Positions 48,518 through 57,747 of a stretch of DNA of 64,000 nucleotides are shown here, piece after piece; the stretch's first letter is position 1; the number at the start of each line of letters is the position of its first letter. This DNA is from Promethearchaeota archaeon. GTDB lineage: Archaea > Asgardarchaeota > Lokiarchaeia > Sigynarchaeales > SOKP01. The notes beneath the pieces were generated by a model. It saw nothing but the letters and a program-made list of their open reading frames with translations. It did not search any database and was not told the DNA's origin. The position numbers and the translations under genes were made by a program. Location: assembly GCA_019894875.1 (NCBI GenBank), contig JAGXNR010000008.1, positions 3,863 to 67,862 on the forward strand, in the 5' to 3' direction.

Positions 48518-49687
48518 ATGCCATTAAAAAGTATTTTTAGCGAGTACGCATTAATTGGAGAGGATTTAGAATTTAAGCAAGATGTTTCAATAGAAATTGA
48601 TGAAAATGGGATCATTTCAAAAATACACTATACAAATCCAGAGGATTCCGTAATAAATTTTGAAAGTAATCATTGCTATTTACTACTACCGGGTTTTATT
48701 AATTCTCATACTCATATTGGTGATAATTTTGCGAAAGAACTTGGTTTTAATAAAGAATTAACTGATATAGTAGCTCCACCATTTGGCCTTAAACATAGGT
48801 TACTTAGACAAACACCAAAAGATATTATTATTAAAGGGATTAAAAATGCTGCTTTAGAAATGCTCTCTAACGGGATTACCTGCTTTATTGATTTTAGAGA
48901 GGGTGGAGTCGAGGGTATAAATCTTATAAAAGAGGCTTTAGAAGTATCCCCAATAAAATGTTTGATCTTTGGTAGGTTTATGGATGAAAGCGAAATAGAA
49001 TTAATTTTTAATCTAGCTGATGGAGTGGGATTATCTAGTTATAAGCTCATTTCTAATTCTACTAAGACTTTTGTAGAGGAATCAAAACAAAATTATAAAA
49101 AATTAGTTGCTTGTCATTGTGCAGAGAAAAGTCGTATTCCTGATTTAATCAATAGGGTAGTTAATGACAATTTAGTTGATATTATCATTCATGGTACGAA
49201 ATTTACTAAAGAAGATTTAGTGAGGATTCAAGCAACTAAGAAATCACTTATTTTATGTCCCCGCTGTAATGGATATTTTGGGCTGGGATTTCCTCCAATT
49301 ACAGAGATATTAAAACTAGGAATTCCTATATCTTTAGGTACAGACAATTCAATGATAAATAATTCAGATTTATTTGAAGAAATGCGTTATCTATATAGAA
49401 TTTCTAGAGTACTTGGTAATTATGATAAAACGATACTATTATCATCAAAAGAACTCTTAAAAATGGTTACAGTTAACGCTGCGAAAAATTTTCATTTATG
49501 GATCGAACGTGGTTCAATTTCAGAAGGCAAATACGCAGATTTCTTTGCAATTGATCTAAAAGAGCCTAATTTTTATACACTTAACCTAAATGAAAGCAAT
49601 ATTTTTGATGTTATTGTACAAAGAACAGGAACAGCGAATATTAAAAGAACTTATATAAGAGGAGAAGTAGTTTTTGAAAGAAACTGA
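48518..49687 (+). CDS. Amidohydrolase, candidate pyrimidine deaminase of riboflavin/F420 synthesis
   Basis: A 389-residue ATZ/TRZ-type amidohydrolase. The metal site is complete: H64-x-H66 (NSHTHIGDN), H200 and E203 (ACHCAEK), H225 (IIHGTK), D276 (GTDNS). This group deaminates or dechlorinates heterocycles. Its last 14 bases overlap the RibD-type reductase (49674), which is followed by cofG and cofH. In archaea the reductase product must be deaminated to 5-amino-6-ribitylaminouracil phosphate, and the deaminase had not been identified as far as I know. The overlap and order make this enzyme a good candidate; that role is inferred. Confidence 0.85.
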   Translation: MPLKSIFSEYALIGEDLEFKQDVSIEIDENGIISKIHYTNPEDSVINFESNHCYLLLPGFINSHTHIGDNFAKELGFNKELTDIVAPPFGLKHRLLRQTPKDIIIKGIKNAALEMLSNGITCFIDFREGGVEGINLIKEALEVSPIKCLIFGRFMDESEIELIFNLADGVGLSSYKLISNSTKTFVEESKQNYKKLVACHCAEKSRIPDLINRVVNDNLVDIIIHGTKFTKEDLVRIQATKKSLILCPRCNGYFGLGFPPITEILKLGIPISLGTDNSMINNSDLFEEMRYLYRISRVLGNYDKTILLSSKELLKMVTVNAAKNFHLWIERGSISEGKYADFFAIDLKEPNFYTLNLNESNIFDVIVQRTGTANIKRTYIRGEVVFERN

Positions 49688-50345
49688 AAAACCTTATATC
49701 ATTTTAAGTTCAGCAATGACTATTGATGGGAAGATTGCCTCAAAATCAGGAGATCCTGACCTTTCGGATGATGAAGACTGGAGGGAGGTTCATAAACTTC
49801 GTACAGAAGTAGATGGGATTATGGTAGGGAAGGGAACGATTCTAAAAGATAATCCGAAATTACATATTAAATTTTATGAACATCAAGGATATCTAAGGAT
49901 TGTTGTAGATAGTAATTTAAGCATTCCAATTGATTCTAATGTCATTTCATATCAACCAGAAACATATCCTACTATTATATGTACAACTGAAAATATTCCT
50001 GTCAATAAAATTAAAAGATATGAAGAAAAAAATGTGAGAATCCTACAAGCAGGGAAAGGAAACCGTGTTAATTTAATAAAACTCATGCCTCTTCTAAAGA
50101 AATTAGGATTAAATTCTATATTATTAGAAGGCGGAGGAACCTTGAATTGGAGTTTCATAGAAAATGATTTAATTGATGAAATACGCCTATCTGTTGCACC
50201 ATGGATTATTGGCGGGAAGGATGCTACAAGTCTGGTAGAGGGAATCGGTTTTAGTAAAATGAGTAAAGCCCCTAAATTTGAGTTACTCGAAGCAAGAACT
50301 AGAAATAATTATGTCATTTTAAGATATAAAAGGAAAATGAGATGA
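49674..50345 (+). CDS. 2,5-diamino-6-ribosylaminopyrimidinone 5'-phosphate reductase (RibD C-terminal type, ArfC)
   Basis: A 223-residue NADPH-dependent reductase of the RibD C-terminal family. Motifs: YIILSSAMTIDGKIAS, EVDGIMVGKGTILKDNP, LRIVVDSN and ILLEGGGTLNWSFIE, SVAPWIIGG. In archaea it reduces the ribosylamino to the ribitylamino phosphate intermediate of riboflavin and F420. The start at 49674 is a TTG reading through the end of the amidohydrolase gene (14-base overlap), and its stop overlaps cofG by four bases, a strong sign of translational coupling. The length fits ArfC homologs. Confidence 0.9.
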   Translation: MKETEKPYIILSSAMTIDGKIASKSGDPDLSDDEDWREVHKLRTEVDGIMVGKGTILKDNPKLHIKFYEHQGYLRIVVDSNLSIPIDSNVISYQPETYPTIICTTENIPVNKIKRYEEKNVRILQAGKGNRVNLIKLMPLLKKLGLNSILLEGGGTLNWSFIENDLIDEIRLSVAPWIIGGKDATSLVEGIGFSKMSKAPKFELLEARTRNNYVILRYKRKMR

Positions 50346-51442
50346 GTCAAGAAGAGATCCAGGTTTTAAAAACCCTAACAATAGAAGAAATAAGAGATAA
50401 AGTAAAGGATATAAGGTCTCATTTACCAAAAGATGAGCGGTTTCTCATTACTTATTCAAAAAATTTTACTCTTTCATTATCAAACTACTGTCAGAATTTT
50501 TGTGGGTATTGCTTTTACAATCATAGAATTCCTAAGCCGAATGGGCAAGAAAATATAATTTTACTTGAAAATGAGCAAATGAAATCGGCAATTCAAAGGG
50601 GTATTAGTTATAATTGTAACGAAGCATTAATTATGTCTGGAGAAAGGCCAGACAGTTTTAAAGAAGTAATGGATAGATTAGAAAAGCGGGATTGCAAAGA
50701 TTTTATAGAATTTGTGAAGAGTGTTTCTAATTATTTATTGGATTTCAAAATATTACCCCATACAAATTTAGGTATCCTTACTTATGATGAATTAAAAATG
50801 CTAAAAGACTATAATGCAAGTATGGGGTTGATGTTAGAGAGTACAAGTCCTGAATTATTAAAGACTGGTGGAGTCCACGAACAATCTCCGGGAAAAATCC
50901 CAGATATACGTATAGAACACATAAATAACGCAGGAAAATTAAAGATCCCATTTACTACAGGGCTGTTAATAGGAATAGGTGAATCTTTTGAAGATAGAAT
51001 AAAGGATTTATATTTAATTAGGAAAATTCATGAAAAATATGGTCATATTCAAGAGGTTATAATTCAAAACTTTGTGGGGAAACCAGGAATTCCTTACAAA
51101 CCTAGGGAAGAAATTATAATAAAAGATTTATTACGAATTGCAGGAATAGCCAAAATAATCTTAGGTAATGAAATCGCCATCCAAGTTCCACCAAATCTGA
51201 TTTCAGGATATGAAAAGGAATTTATTGAGATGGGTGTAAATGATTTTGGTGGGATCTCACCCTTTACTATTGATTACATAAATCCCAACAAACAATGGCC
51301 TCAAATTGACGAATTAAAAAAAATTTGTGAGATTCAAGGGTATTACCTTAAAGAAAGGTTGCCAATTTATGATAAATATATTCAAAGAAAAGGTTTTTAC
51401 TCAGAAAATATTAAAAAAACGATAGATAGTATTATATATTAA
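50342..51442 (+). CDS. cofG: FO synthase subunit CofG
   Basis: A 366-residue radical SAM enzyme. The cluster motif is C50-x3-C54-x2-C57 (NYCQNFCGYCFYN). Family blocks include MSGERPDSFKEVM, TNLGILTYDELKML, GLMLESTSPELL, and GIGESFEDRI, VPPNLI. With CofH it makes 7,8-didemethyl-8-hydroxy-5-deazariboflavin (FO), the deazaflavin core of F420, from 5-amino-6-ribitylaminouracil and tyrosine. The ATG overlaps the reductase stop by four bases (ATGA-type), so it is translated from the same transcript. CofH follows 14 bases later. Confidence 0.93.
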   Translation: MSQEEIQVLKTLTIEEIRDKVKDIRSHLPKDERFLITYSKNFTLSLSNYCQNFCGYCFYNHRIPKPNGQENIILLENEQMKSAIQRGISYNCNEALIMSGERPDSFKEVMDRLEKRDCKDFIEFVKSVSNYLLDFKILPHTNLGILTYDELKMLKDYNASMGLMLESTSPELLKTGGVHEQSPGKIPDIRIEHINNAGKLKIPFTTGLLIGIGESFEDRIKDLYLIRKIHEKYGHIQEVIIQNFVGKPGIPYKPREEIIIKDLLRIAGIAKIILGNEIAIQVPPNLISGYEKEFIEMGVNDFGGISPFTIDYINPNKQWPQIDELKKICEIQGYYLKERLPIYDKYIQRKGFYSENIKKTIDSIIY

Positions 51443-51456
51443 AACCAATCACTCAC

Positions 51457-52572
51457 ATGCTTAACCAAATAAATCCAGAAATTAAGAAAATTTTGAAAAA
51501 ATCGTTAGATGAGGAGGAAATTACATCTAATGAAGCTTTAAAATTATTAAAAATTCATGGTAAGGAATTTCTTGCTTTACAAAATGTAGCAAATGAAATT
51601 TGCTTTAAAAAAAAAGATGATGTTGTGACATTTATTGTTAATCGAAACATAAATTTCACAAATGTGTGTTTTCAAGGTTGTAAATTTTGCTCATTTAGTC
51701 TACCTGCAAATCATGAAGATGCGTTCCTTCTTACTTTAGAAGAAATTAAAAGTAAAGTCATCGAAGCGAAAAACTCAAATTGTTCGGAAGTGTGTATTCA
51801 AGGGGGAATAAATCCTGATTTAAAATTCGATTATTATTTAGACATTCTCAAAGTTGTCAAAGAAATTGATAAGGACATGCATTCTCATGCCTTTTCTCCT
51901 CAAGAAATTTATTTTATATCAAAATTGTACGGTAATTCAGTGGAGGATACTCTAAAAGAATTAAAAAAAGCAGGTCTAGATTCTATTCCAGGAACAGCAG
52001 CTGAGATTTTAGTTGATGATGTTCGAAGTGTTGTATGTCCTAATAAAATTAAAACTCAACAATGGATTGAGATAATAACAACTGCACATAATTTAGGAAT
52101 TCCCACAACTTCAACAATCATGTATGGACACATAGAATCGCTTAAAAATAGAATTGAGCATTTGGAAGTGTTAAAAAATATACAAGTAGAAACAGATGGT
52201 TTTACAGAGTTAGTACCTTTACCATTTGTAAAGGAAAATCCACTTTTATCTCGACTTGAAGATTATCCTTTAAAACCGAGTTATGGAATGGCTGATTTAA
52301 AATTATTTTGTGTATCACGTTTATTTTTGAATAATTATATTGATAATATTCAATGTTCATGGCCAAAATTAGGCCCCAAATTTTCACAAGTCTCTCTGAA
52401 TTATGGTGTAAATGATTTTGGTGGTACTTTATTTGAAGAAAACATTTCTAGAAGCGCAGGAGCGGATTATGGTCAATTTCTATCTTCAGAAGAAATTATT
52501 ACAATAATAAAAACAGCAGGTAAACGCCCTGCTCTAAGAGATACTTTGTATAATATAAAAAAATATTATTAA
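51457..52572 (+). CDS. cofH: FO synthase subunit CofH
   Basis: A 371-residue radical SAM enzyme. The cluster motif is C71-x3-C75-x2-C78 (NVCFQGCKFCSF). The blocks QGGINPDLKFDYYLDIL, SHAFSPQEIYF, AGLDSIPGTAAEILVDDVR and STIMYGHIES are typical of CofH/MqnC-type enzymes. Located just after cofG, it is CofH rather than the menaquinone enzyme. It joins 5-amino-6-ribitylaminouracil with tyrosine, giving the substrate of CofG. The start codon ATG at 51457 lies 14 bases after the cofG stop. Confidence 0.93.
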   Translation: MLNQINPEIKKILKKSLDEEEITSNEALKLLKIHGKEFLALQNVANEICFKKKDDVVTFIVNRNINFTNVCFQGCKFCSFSLPANHEDAFLLTLEEIKSKVIEAKNSNCSEVCIQGGINPDLKFDYYLDILKVVKEIDKDMHSHAFSPQEIYFISKLYGNSVEDTLKELKKAGLDSIPGTAAEILVDDVRSVVCPNKIKTQQWIEIITTAHNLGIPTTSTIMYGHIESLKNRIEHLEVLKNIQVETDGFTELVPLPFVKENPLLSRLEDYPLKPSYGMADLKLFCVSRLFLNNYIDNIQCSWPKLGPKFSQVSLNYGVNDFGGTLFEENISRSAGADYGQFLSSEEIITIIKTAGKRPALRDTLYNIKKYY

Positions 52573-52574
52573 TA

Positions 52575-54440
52575 TTAAAGAGCTTGTAGATATTCTAATA
52601 TATAGCGTTGAGTTATTAGATCGGAATTAACCATACCCATTACTTTTCCTTCTTTAACAACGGGCATCGCAGAAATCTGATACTGTTCCAGTTCACGTAC
52701 AATATCCAAAACAGAAAAATCTGGAGACGCGGTAATAACTTTTTTAGTCATAATTTCTTCAAGGTTAACAACACCAACTCCCTCAGCAGTTGCTTTAGTT
52801 ATATCCCAGTCCGTTATAACTCCTACTAGTTTATCCTCAGAAAGAACCGCAATGATTCCACTATTTTTTTCAATCATCAAAGCCGCAGCATCTTGTATAC
52901 TTCTGCTAACATCAATTGTTGGTATTGTAATCATAATATCTTCTGCGGTACTTTCATTTTCCTTATCAGTTAAACGCTGAATACTGATACGTTCAGCTGC
53001 TGTGCATGGGAGCATATCAGGGTTTGCTGCTAATAAATCGACTAATTCTATCATATTATGATGAATGACATTCTCTCGATATTCTTCTCCAGCTTTTAAT
53101 CTTTGTTTTGAAAGTTCCGCAAACTCTTCAGAATGATCCTTCAACAATTTTTCCACTTTTTTGCGATCTCCTAATATTTCTTTGGGTATTTGTAGATGAT
53201 CTGGAGATTTAATGATGTGTTCTTGAGCAGCATAGATCACTCCCCCCGAATTAACTAGGTAATCATTAGCAATCATAACTCCCTTTTCTCTGTATACTAT
53301 TTGCTCCATTCTAGTTCGGGCTGCTTTTCTATTCGGATCAGGACTATAAGTATTCGCTCCTTCCACGATTAATGCCCACTTACCCATACGATCAACAGTT
53401 ATTGACGGGGATTCAGAAAGACGTACACCTAAATAATTGAACACTGGGGCTGCGGGAATCAAACAGAAAGCATTCTCAATAAGTAAATTATTACGATTAG
53501 TGGAAAATTTAGTAGGATGCTTGTAACCCTCTGTTATAATCTTCTTCTGGAAGTACATGTTAGTTACTAATCTATTTTCTTGCCATAAACTAAAAAGATC
53601 ATCTATAGGTAATCCCGATTCGTTATATAAATAACCTTCTAAATCACTTATACCAACAACTTTAGCTTCAGGAACTCTTTCTTTCAGAATACGTGCTGCA
53701 TGCGCACCAACAGCCCCAAATCCTTGAATCAAAATTTTTAGATCACTAGTTTCAGGAATTTCTAAATTGGCAAATTGCGAGAGTACTCTCAATCTAGGCA
53801 TAATGTCTAGTAATGTTTGTAGGGCAATTACAACACCCCCTGCAGCGCTTCCCTCGGTATCGATATTTACGCCTCCCATTCCAACGGGTTTAGATACAGC
53901 ACTATCTAATCCATTTTCTATTGCTATGGTCTTCATATCAGCATCATTTGTTCCTACATCTGGCCCTGGTACATAAATCTCTTTATATCTATTGATCAAC
54001 CGAGCAAAACCACGAATCACTTCCTCATGTTCCTCTGGTGAGAGATCCCGTTCAGCAACTATCCCCGCTTTCCCACCACCATATGGTAGATTAGCTGCGG
54101 CGTTTTTTAGGGTCATTCCACGAGCTAGGTTATGAATATCTGAAGGTAATATATCAGGTAGCATTCTAATACCTCCCATACTCGGTTTTCCCATACTCAA
54201 ATTATCGATAACTAAATATCCGCCAATTTCCAAAGACGATTCTTCATCCCATATACAAGCAACTAGATGCGGACCTAACTTATCAGTAACTATCCGAAGT
54301 CGAGACAATAAATGCTCATCTACATTGCTAAACTCTAAATAACATTTTCCTTTGTCCTTTTTAAGCCGATTTTTAAGGGTAGCTTCGGGTAACCGTTCTT
54401 TAATCAAATTTTCCATTTTCTTTGGAATCATTATTTCCAA
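52575..54440 (-). CDS. Glu/Leu/Phe/Val dehydrogenase fused to a CBS-domain pair
   Basis: A 621-residue fusion. Residues about 1-470 form an amino-acid dehydrogenase: the catalytic Lys in LPYGGGKAGIVAERD, PGPDVGTNDADM, and a Rossmann part with ILIQGFGAVGAHAARILKE. Residues about 490-621 are two CBS motifs (DVSRSIQDAAALMIEKNSGI...GVITDWDI and SPDFSVLDIVRELEQYQISAM...GMVNSDL). CBS pairs usually bind adenosyl nucleotides such as AMP/ATP and would make the enzyme sense energy charge. The cofactor choice (NAD or NADP) cannot be fixed. The enzyme links glutamate and 2-oxoglutarate. It lies two bases from the cofH stop, convergent. Confidence 0.9.
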   Translation of the reverse strand: MEIMIPKKMENLIKERLPEATLKNRLKKDKGKCYLEFSNVDEHLLSRLRIVTDKLGPHLVACIWDEESSLEIGGYLVIDNLSMGKPSMGGIRMLPDILPSDIHNLARGMTLKNAAANLPYGGGKAGIVAERDLSPEEHEEVIRGFARLINRYKEIYVPGPDVGTNDADMKTIAIENGLDSAVSKPVGMGGVNIDTEGSAAGGVVIALQTLLDIMPRLRVLSQFANLEIPETSDLKILIQGFGAVGAHAARILKERVPEAKVVGISDLEGYLYNESGLPIDDLFSLWQENRLVTNMYFQKKIITEGYKHPTKFSTNRNNLLIENAFCLIPAAPVFNYLGVRLSESPSITVDRMGKWALIVEGANTYSPDPNRKAARTRMEQIVYREKGVMIANDYLVNSGGVIYAAQEHIIKSPDHLQIPKEILGDRKKVEKLLKDHSEEFAELSKQRLKAGEEYRENVIHHNMIELVDLLAANPDMLPCTAAERISIQRLTDKENESTAEDIMITIPTIDVSRSIQDAAALMIEKNSGIIAVLSEDKLVGVITDWDITKATAEGVGVVNLEEIMTKKVITASPDFSVLDIVRELEQYQISAMPVVKEGKVMGMVNSDLITQRYILEYLQAL

Positions 54441-54601
54441 TCCTTTAGGGTAATGTATCTTTGCAATTTCTTTAAGATTCTATAATTAAATATATTTTCA
54501 CTTTTGTTAATTTTATGTTTAATCAAATCTAATTTTTTTTATAGGTAAAACCATTTAACTATGTAATTTAATAAATTTTAAATTAAGTAGAGGTAATATT
54601 A

Positions 54602-54889
54602 ATGACAATAACACTTATAGCAACCGTGAAAATTCAAGAAGGGAAGATGGAGGAAGCGAAGGAAGCTTTAAGAAAAATAGTACCAAAAGTTAAAGAATCC
54701 GAACCGGGAACCTTAGAATATATCCCCCATACTGTCAAGGAAGATCCTAATGTAATAATTTTTTATGAAAAATATGCTGACGAGGATGCCTTAAAGGCGC
54801 ATGGGGCAAATTTAGGTAAGAATATGAGGGAATTTGGACCCTGTTGCGTTCCAGAAAGACCAAGTATAAAAACTCTTGAAGAAGTATAA
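54602..54889 (+). CDS. Antibiotic biosynthesis monooxygenase (ABM) domain protein
   Basis: A 95-residue ABM-fold protein. The pattern ITLIATVKIQEGKMEEAKEALRK, SEPGTLEYIPHTVKEDPNVIIFYEKYADEDALKAHGAN is the classic alpha-beta barrel of small dimeric monooxygenases and stress proteins (YgiN-like). The substrate may be a quinone or other small molecule, but is unknown. The start codon is ATG, with AGAGGTAATATTA before it. It converges on the DHPS-like gene, with a T-rich tract between. Confidence 0.82.
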   Translation: MTITLIATVKIQEGKMEEAKEALRKIVPKVKESEPGTLEYIPHTVKEDPNVIIFYEKYADEDALKAHGANLGKNMREFGPCCVPERPSIKTLEEV

Positions 54890-54892
54890 TAA

Positions 54893-54910
54893 TTTTTTCT
54901 TTTTTTCTTT
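54893..54910 (+). terminator. T-rich tract after the ABM-domain gene
   Basis: The plus strand reads T6-C-T7-C-T3 right after the stop at 54889. Such T-tracts terminate transcription in archaea. It overlaps the stop codon of the convergent DHPS-like gene. Confidence 0.4.
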
Positions 54911-56466
54911 TATTCATCTTGAATATAAGGTTTACCAAGAAATAAAGACATTTCAGCTTTGTTCAGTTCTCTTCCTAAATAATTTAGATGATAAATATCT
55001 CTAGTCAAATTTTGTGTAATAATCTCCTTACTCATGGCTTCAGCATTATCTCCAATAAAGATATGGAGTAAACTGTCTTTAATTGAGTAAAAAAGAACAT
55101 AAATTTTTCTCGCTATTTGATTTATATAAATCCTAAAATATCCTTTATTATCAGGTATATAATCTTGGTTTAAGGTATTTACAAATGTTGCGTTATTTTC
55201 ATTTATTTTAGGGACTTTTTGATTTAATTTGCCCTTTGCCTTAAATAATGATAATCCTTGATTGATGGGGGGTGTTTTTTTATTCTTAGCCAGATAGTTA
55301 AGTTTTATACTGTCTTTCAACTCTCTTACTCCACCAAATAGCTTAGTGCTATGCTCAACAGTAAATAACACTCCAATACCCATCTCAACGGCAATACTTG
55401 CTAAGAGCCCATTAATTCCCACTGAATCTATATCCATCAATTCAACGACATTTGAAATACCAAAAAAGAGAGGTATTTGTTCATTAGGGGGAAGTTTATT
55501 GTATAAAAAATAGGATTCCAAAGAATTACAAATCCCAGGAGAGATAGGGCTTTCCAGTAAGGGGTCAGCAATTATTTTAGTAAATCCATGACTTTTCAAT
55601 TTTTTTGTTAATTTTTGTAATTTTTCAATACGAGTTTCAGGATTTTTAGGAAAAATTCCCTCCTTAATGTTTGTTGGGAGAATTACAATTGGTATATCTT
55701 TAGGGATATCAATAAAATCATTATAATTTCCAATATCCAAGCTAAGGATCATATCAATTCCCATATCAACTGCAATTAAAATTTCAGATCTATCCATCGA
55801 ATCTATACTCAGTAAGATGTTAAAGTTCTTTCTTAACATTTGTATAATCTCTTTAACCCTCACCGGATTTGGCTTATTTGACACACATCCTATATCAATT
55901 ATATCTGCTCCTGAATCAATATAATGTTTAGCTTTCTTTATGATGCTTTTATCACTTTTAACTGTACAATTGACAATTTCAGCGATAATAGGTGGTGGGA
56001 GATTTCTTCCTATAAGTAAATCTGATTTTTTTTCATTAACATAAAAGGTATGTACCCCTAGATTTTCCTTTGCTATGTCGTATTGTTCTTTTATTATTTG
56101 ATGATAAAGATCTTCACCAGAGTATTCGATTATTCTATTAGCGGGAATAACATTAGATAAATCTACATTCTCAATATCCTTAAATAATGCAGGGAGTTCT
56201 GATGCGAATTCAGGCCCTTTCCGTATCCTAACAGAGAATTTCTCTTCCAAGGAGGTTGAATCCCATTGTACAAAACCAGGCAGTAATACAAGATCATATC
56301 CTAAAATTGATTTATTTCCAAGAATTTCTTCTGTTAATGATTCATCTAAGAATGCGGATACAGAAATTGGAGCTTCTTCAATTTCAATGGTGTGAGTTTT
56401 AACTGATTTTACGAATTTTTTAATAATGGGATAACTTTGTTTGCCTGTAATGATAAGTATTTTAAT
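54910..56466 (-). CDS. Dihydropteroate synthase-related protein, probable AUU start
   Basis: A DHPS-like protein of methanopterin synthesis (MJ0107-type). The barrel region reads PPPIIAEIVNCTVKSDKSI, DSGADIIDIGCVSNKP, LLSIDSMDRSEI, KIIADPLLESPI, and a C-terminal domain follows. The first ordinary in-frame start is a TTG at 56250, but the frame stays open to 56466 and the extra 72 residues read KILIITGKQSYPIIKKFVKS and LVLLPGFVQWDS, the family N-terminus. The only codon there after the TAG at 56469 is ATT (56466), which overlaps the upstream TAA by one base. So initiation at AUU, coupled to termination of DUF1464, is likely. Length 518 residues. Confidence 0.85.
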   Translation of the reverse strand: MKILIITGKQSYPIIKKFVKSVKTHTIEIEEAPISVSAFLDESLTEEILGNKSILGYDLVLLPGFVQWDSTSLEEKFSVRIRKGPEFASELPALFKDIENVDLSNVIPANRIIEYSGEDLYHQIIKEQYDIAKENLGVHTFYVNEKKSDLLIGRNLPPPIIAEIVNCTVKSDKSIIKKAKHYIDSGADIIDIGCVSNKPNPVRVKEIIQMLRKNFNILLSIDSMDRSEILIAVDMGIDMILSLDIGNYNDFIDIPKDIPIVILPTNIKEGIFPKNPETRIEKLQKLTKKLKSHGFTKIIADPLLESPISPGICNSLESYFLYNKLPPNEQIPLFFGISNVVELMDIDSVGINGLLASIAVEMGIGVLFTVEHSTKLFGGVRELKDSIKLNYLAKNKKTPPINQGLSLFKAKGKLNQKVPKINENNATFVNTLNQDYIPDNKGYFRIYINQIARKIYVLFYSIKDSLLHIFIGDNAEAMSKEIITQNLTRDIYHLNYLGRELNKAEMSLFLGKPYIQDE

Positions 56467-57574
56467 CTAAATCACTCATCAATTTATTTTTATCAAATGG
56501 AATAAAAATATTATCTAAAATTGAACCTGATGCTTGTTTTATTTTTAAATTATCTATTATATGCTTAAATCTTCCCCCTAAAAGTCCATTTGCTATAAAC
56601 GTTGCACCTTGAGCAGCACGTTTAGCTATTTGACTATAAGTCTTCATAATTCTCACGGGAGCAATATCTCGCAAGCCTCTTTCGATTCTATCTTTAAGAT
56701 ATCTAAGTTCTGCACCTCTACCAGCTAACAAAACCTCCTTAACTTTTTTCTTTCCTGAAAAGGATGATGAAATTCCAAACACAGCTTTTTTGACACTAGA
56801 TATGTAAGCATTTAGAGCTGTTTTTACTTGTACGTCATTTTCAGCTAATAATGTGATTTCTTTAAGACTCAAATCAGAAAATCCCGCAATGGAAGCAACT
56901 CCACCCTTATAGATATTTTCTTTGTGGATATTTTTTATTAAATATGCCAATTCACCATCAAGACTTCCACAAGCCCTAAAACCCATAATATTGGAGCCCC
57001 CAATTCCATCAATAATTTGTCCATTTTCAATTGCTAATACCGCGGTAAAACCATATCCAATTTCAACCATTATGAAATTTGTTTCCTCCGGCTTACATTG
57101 ATATGTTTCTATCTGATCTCTGATTCCCACAACGGCAGTACATAATTTATCTGCAGTTCCCATATCAATCTTGTTAATTTTTCGATAATTAGGAACAGTA
57201 GGAAGATGTTTAACACCAGGGACGATTACAGCTTTAATCGGTTCTGCTTTAATAAGTCTTAGGATTTCACCGAGTCCTAAAAGTTTTTTCTGATCTTCTC
57301 TCTCAAATTTTAATAAAGTAAAAAAAATATCTTTCTCATTTAAATCTTTAACATCCTTTAATGGGAGACCAAAACCACTTGGGGCAACCATCAAATCAAG
57401 ATTTTTAATAGTTCTAATTAGATTTATAACTTTTTGAGGTTCTTGAACTATTTCCTTAGAGGGAACTGAAGTATCCAAGGTTATTTCATTTCCTTTTAAT
57501 GCAAAGAAGTCCCAAGACTTCGAACCAGGATCCACACCTAAAACAGAGAATTCTTGAGGATTCACTTCAATCAA
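56462..57574 (-). CDS. DUF1464 family protein (predicted butyrate-kinase-like)
   Basis: A 370-residue member of the DUF1464/COG2441 family, an actin-like ATPase fold. Seen are GVDPGSKSWDFFAL (phosphate 1), TNFIMVEIGYGFTAVLAIENG (phosphate 2), GIGGSNIMGFRACGSLDGELAYL, and KVKEVLLAGRGAELRYL (adenosine motif). The true substrate is unknown; kinase activity on butyrate is not shown. In archaea it often neighbours methanopterin genes. Here it overlaps the start of the DHPS-like gene, pointing to a role in H4MPT synthesis or its regulation. Confidence 0.85.
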   Translation of the reverse strand: MIEVNPQEFSVLGVDPGSKSWDFFALKGNEITLDTSVPSKEIVQEPQKVINLIRTIKNLDLMVAPSGFGLPLKDVKDLNEKDIFFTLLKFEREDQKKLLGLGEILRLIKAEPIKAVIVPGVKHLPTVPNYRKINKIDMGTADKLCTAVVGIRDQIETYQCKPEETNFIMVEIGYGFTAVLAIENGQIIDGIGGSNIMGFRACGSLDGELAYLIKNIHKENIYKGGVASIAGFSDLSLKEITLLAENDVQVKTALNAYISSVKKAVFGISSSFSGKKKVKEVLLAGRGAELRYLKDRIERGLRDIAPVRIMKTYSQIAKRAAQGATFIANGLLGGRFKHIIDNLKIKQASGSILDNIFIPFDKNKLMSDLD

Positions 57575-57747
57575 GTTGTTAATTAAATCTAAGGATAATA
57601 TATGATTTTAGAAAATTTAATCAATAATAAGGATATTCATTCTACTTTTAGATTTTAAGTTAAAATTATTTATATTTCGATGACTTTCTAATCATAATTC
57701 AATTAATAATAAAAAACAAATTCAATACAAAATTAGGAGTAAAAATT

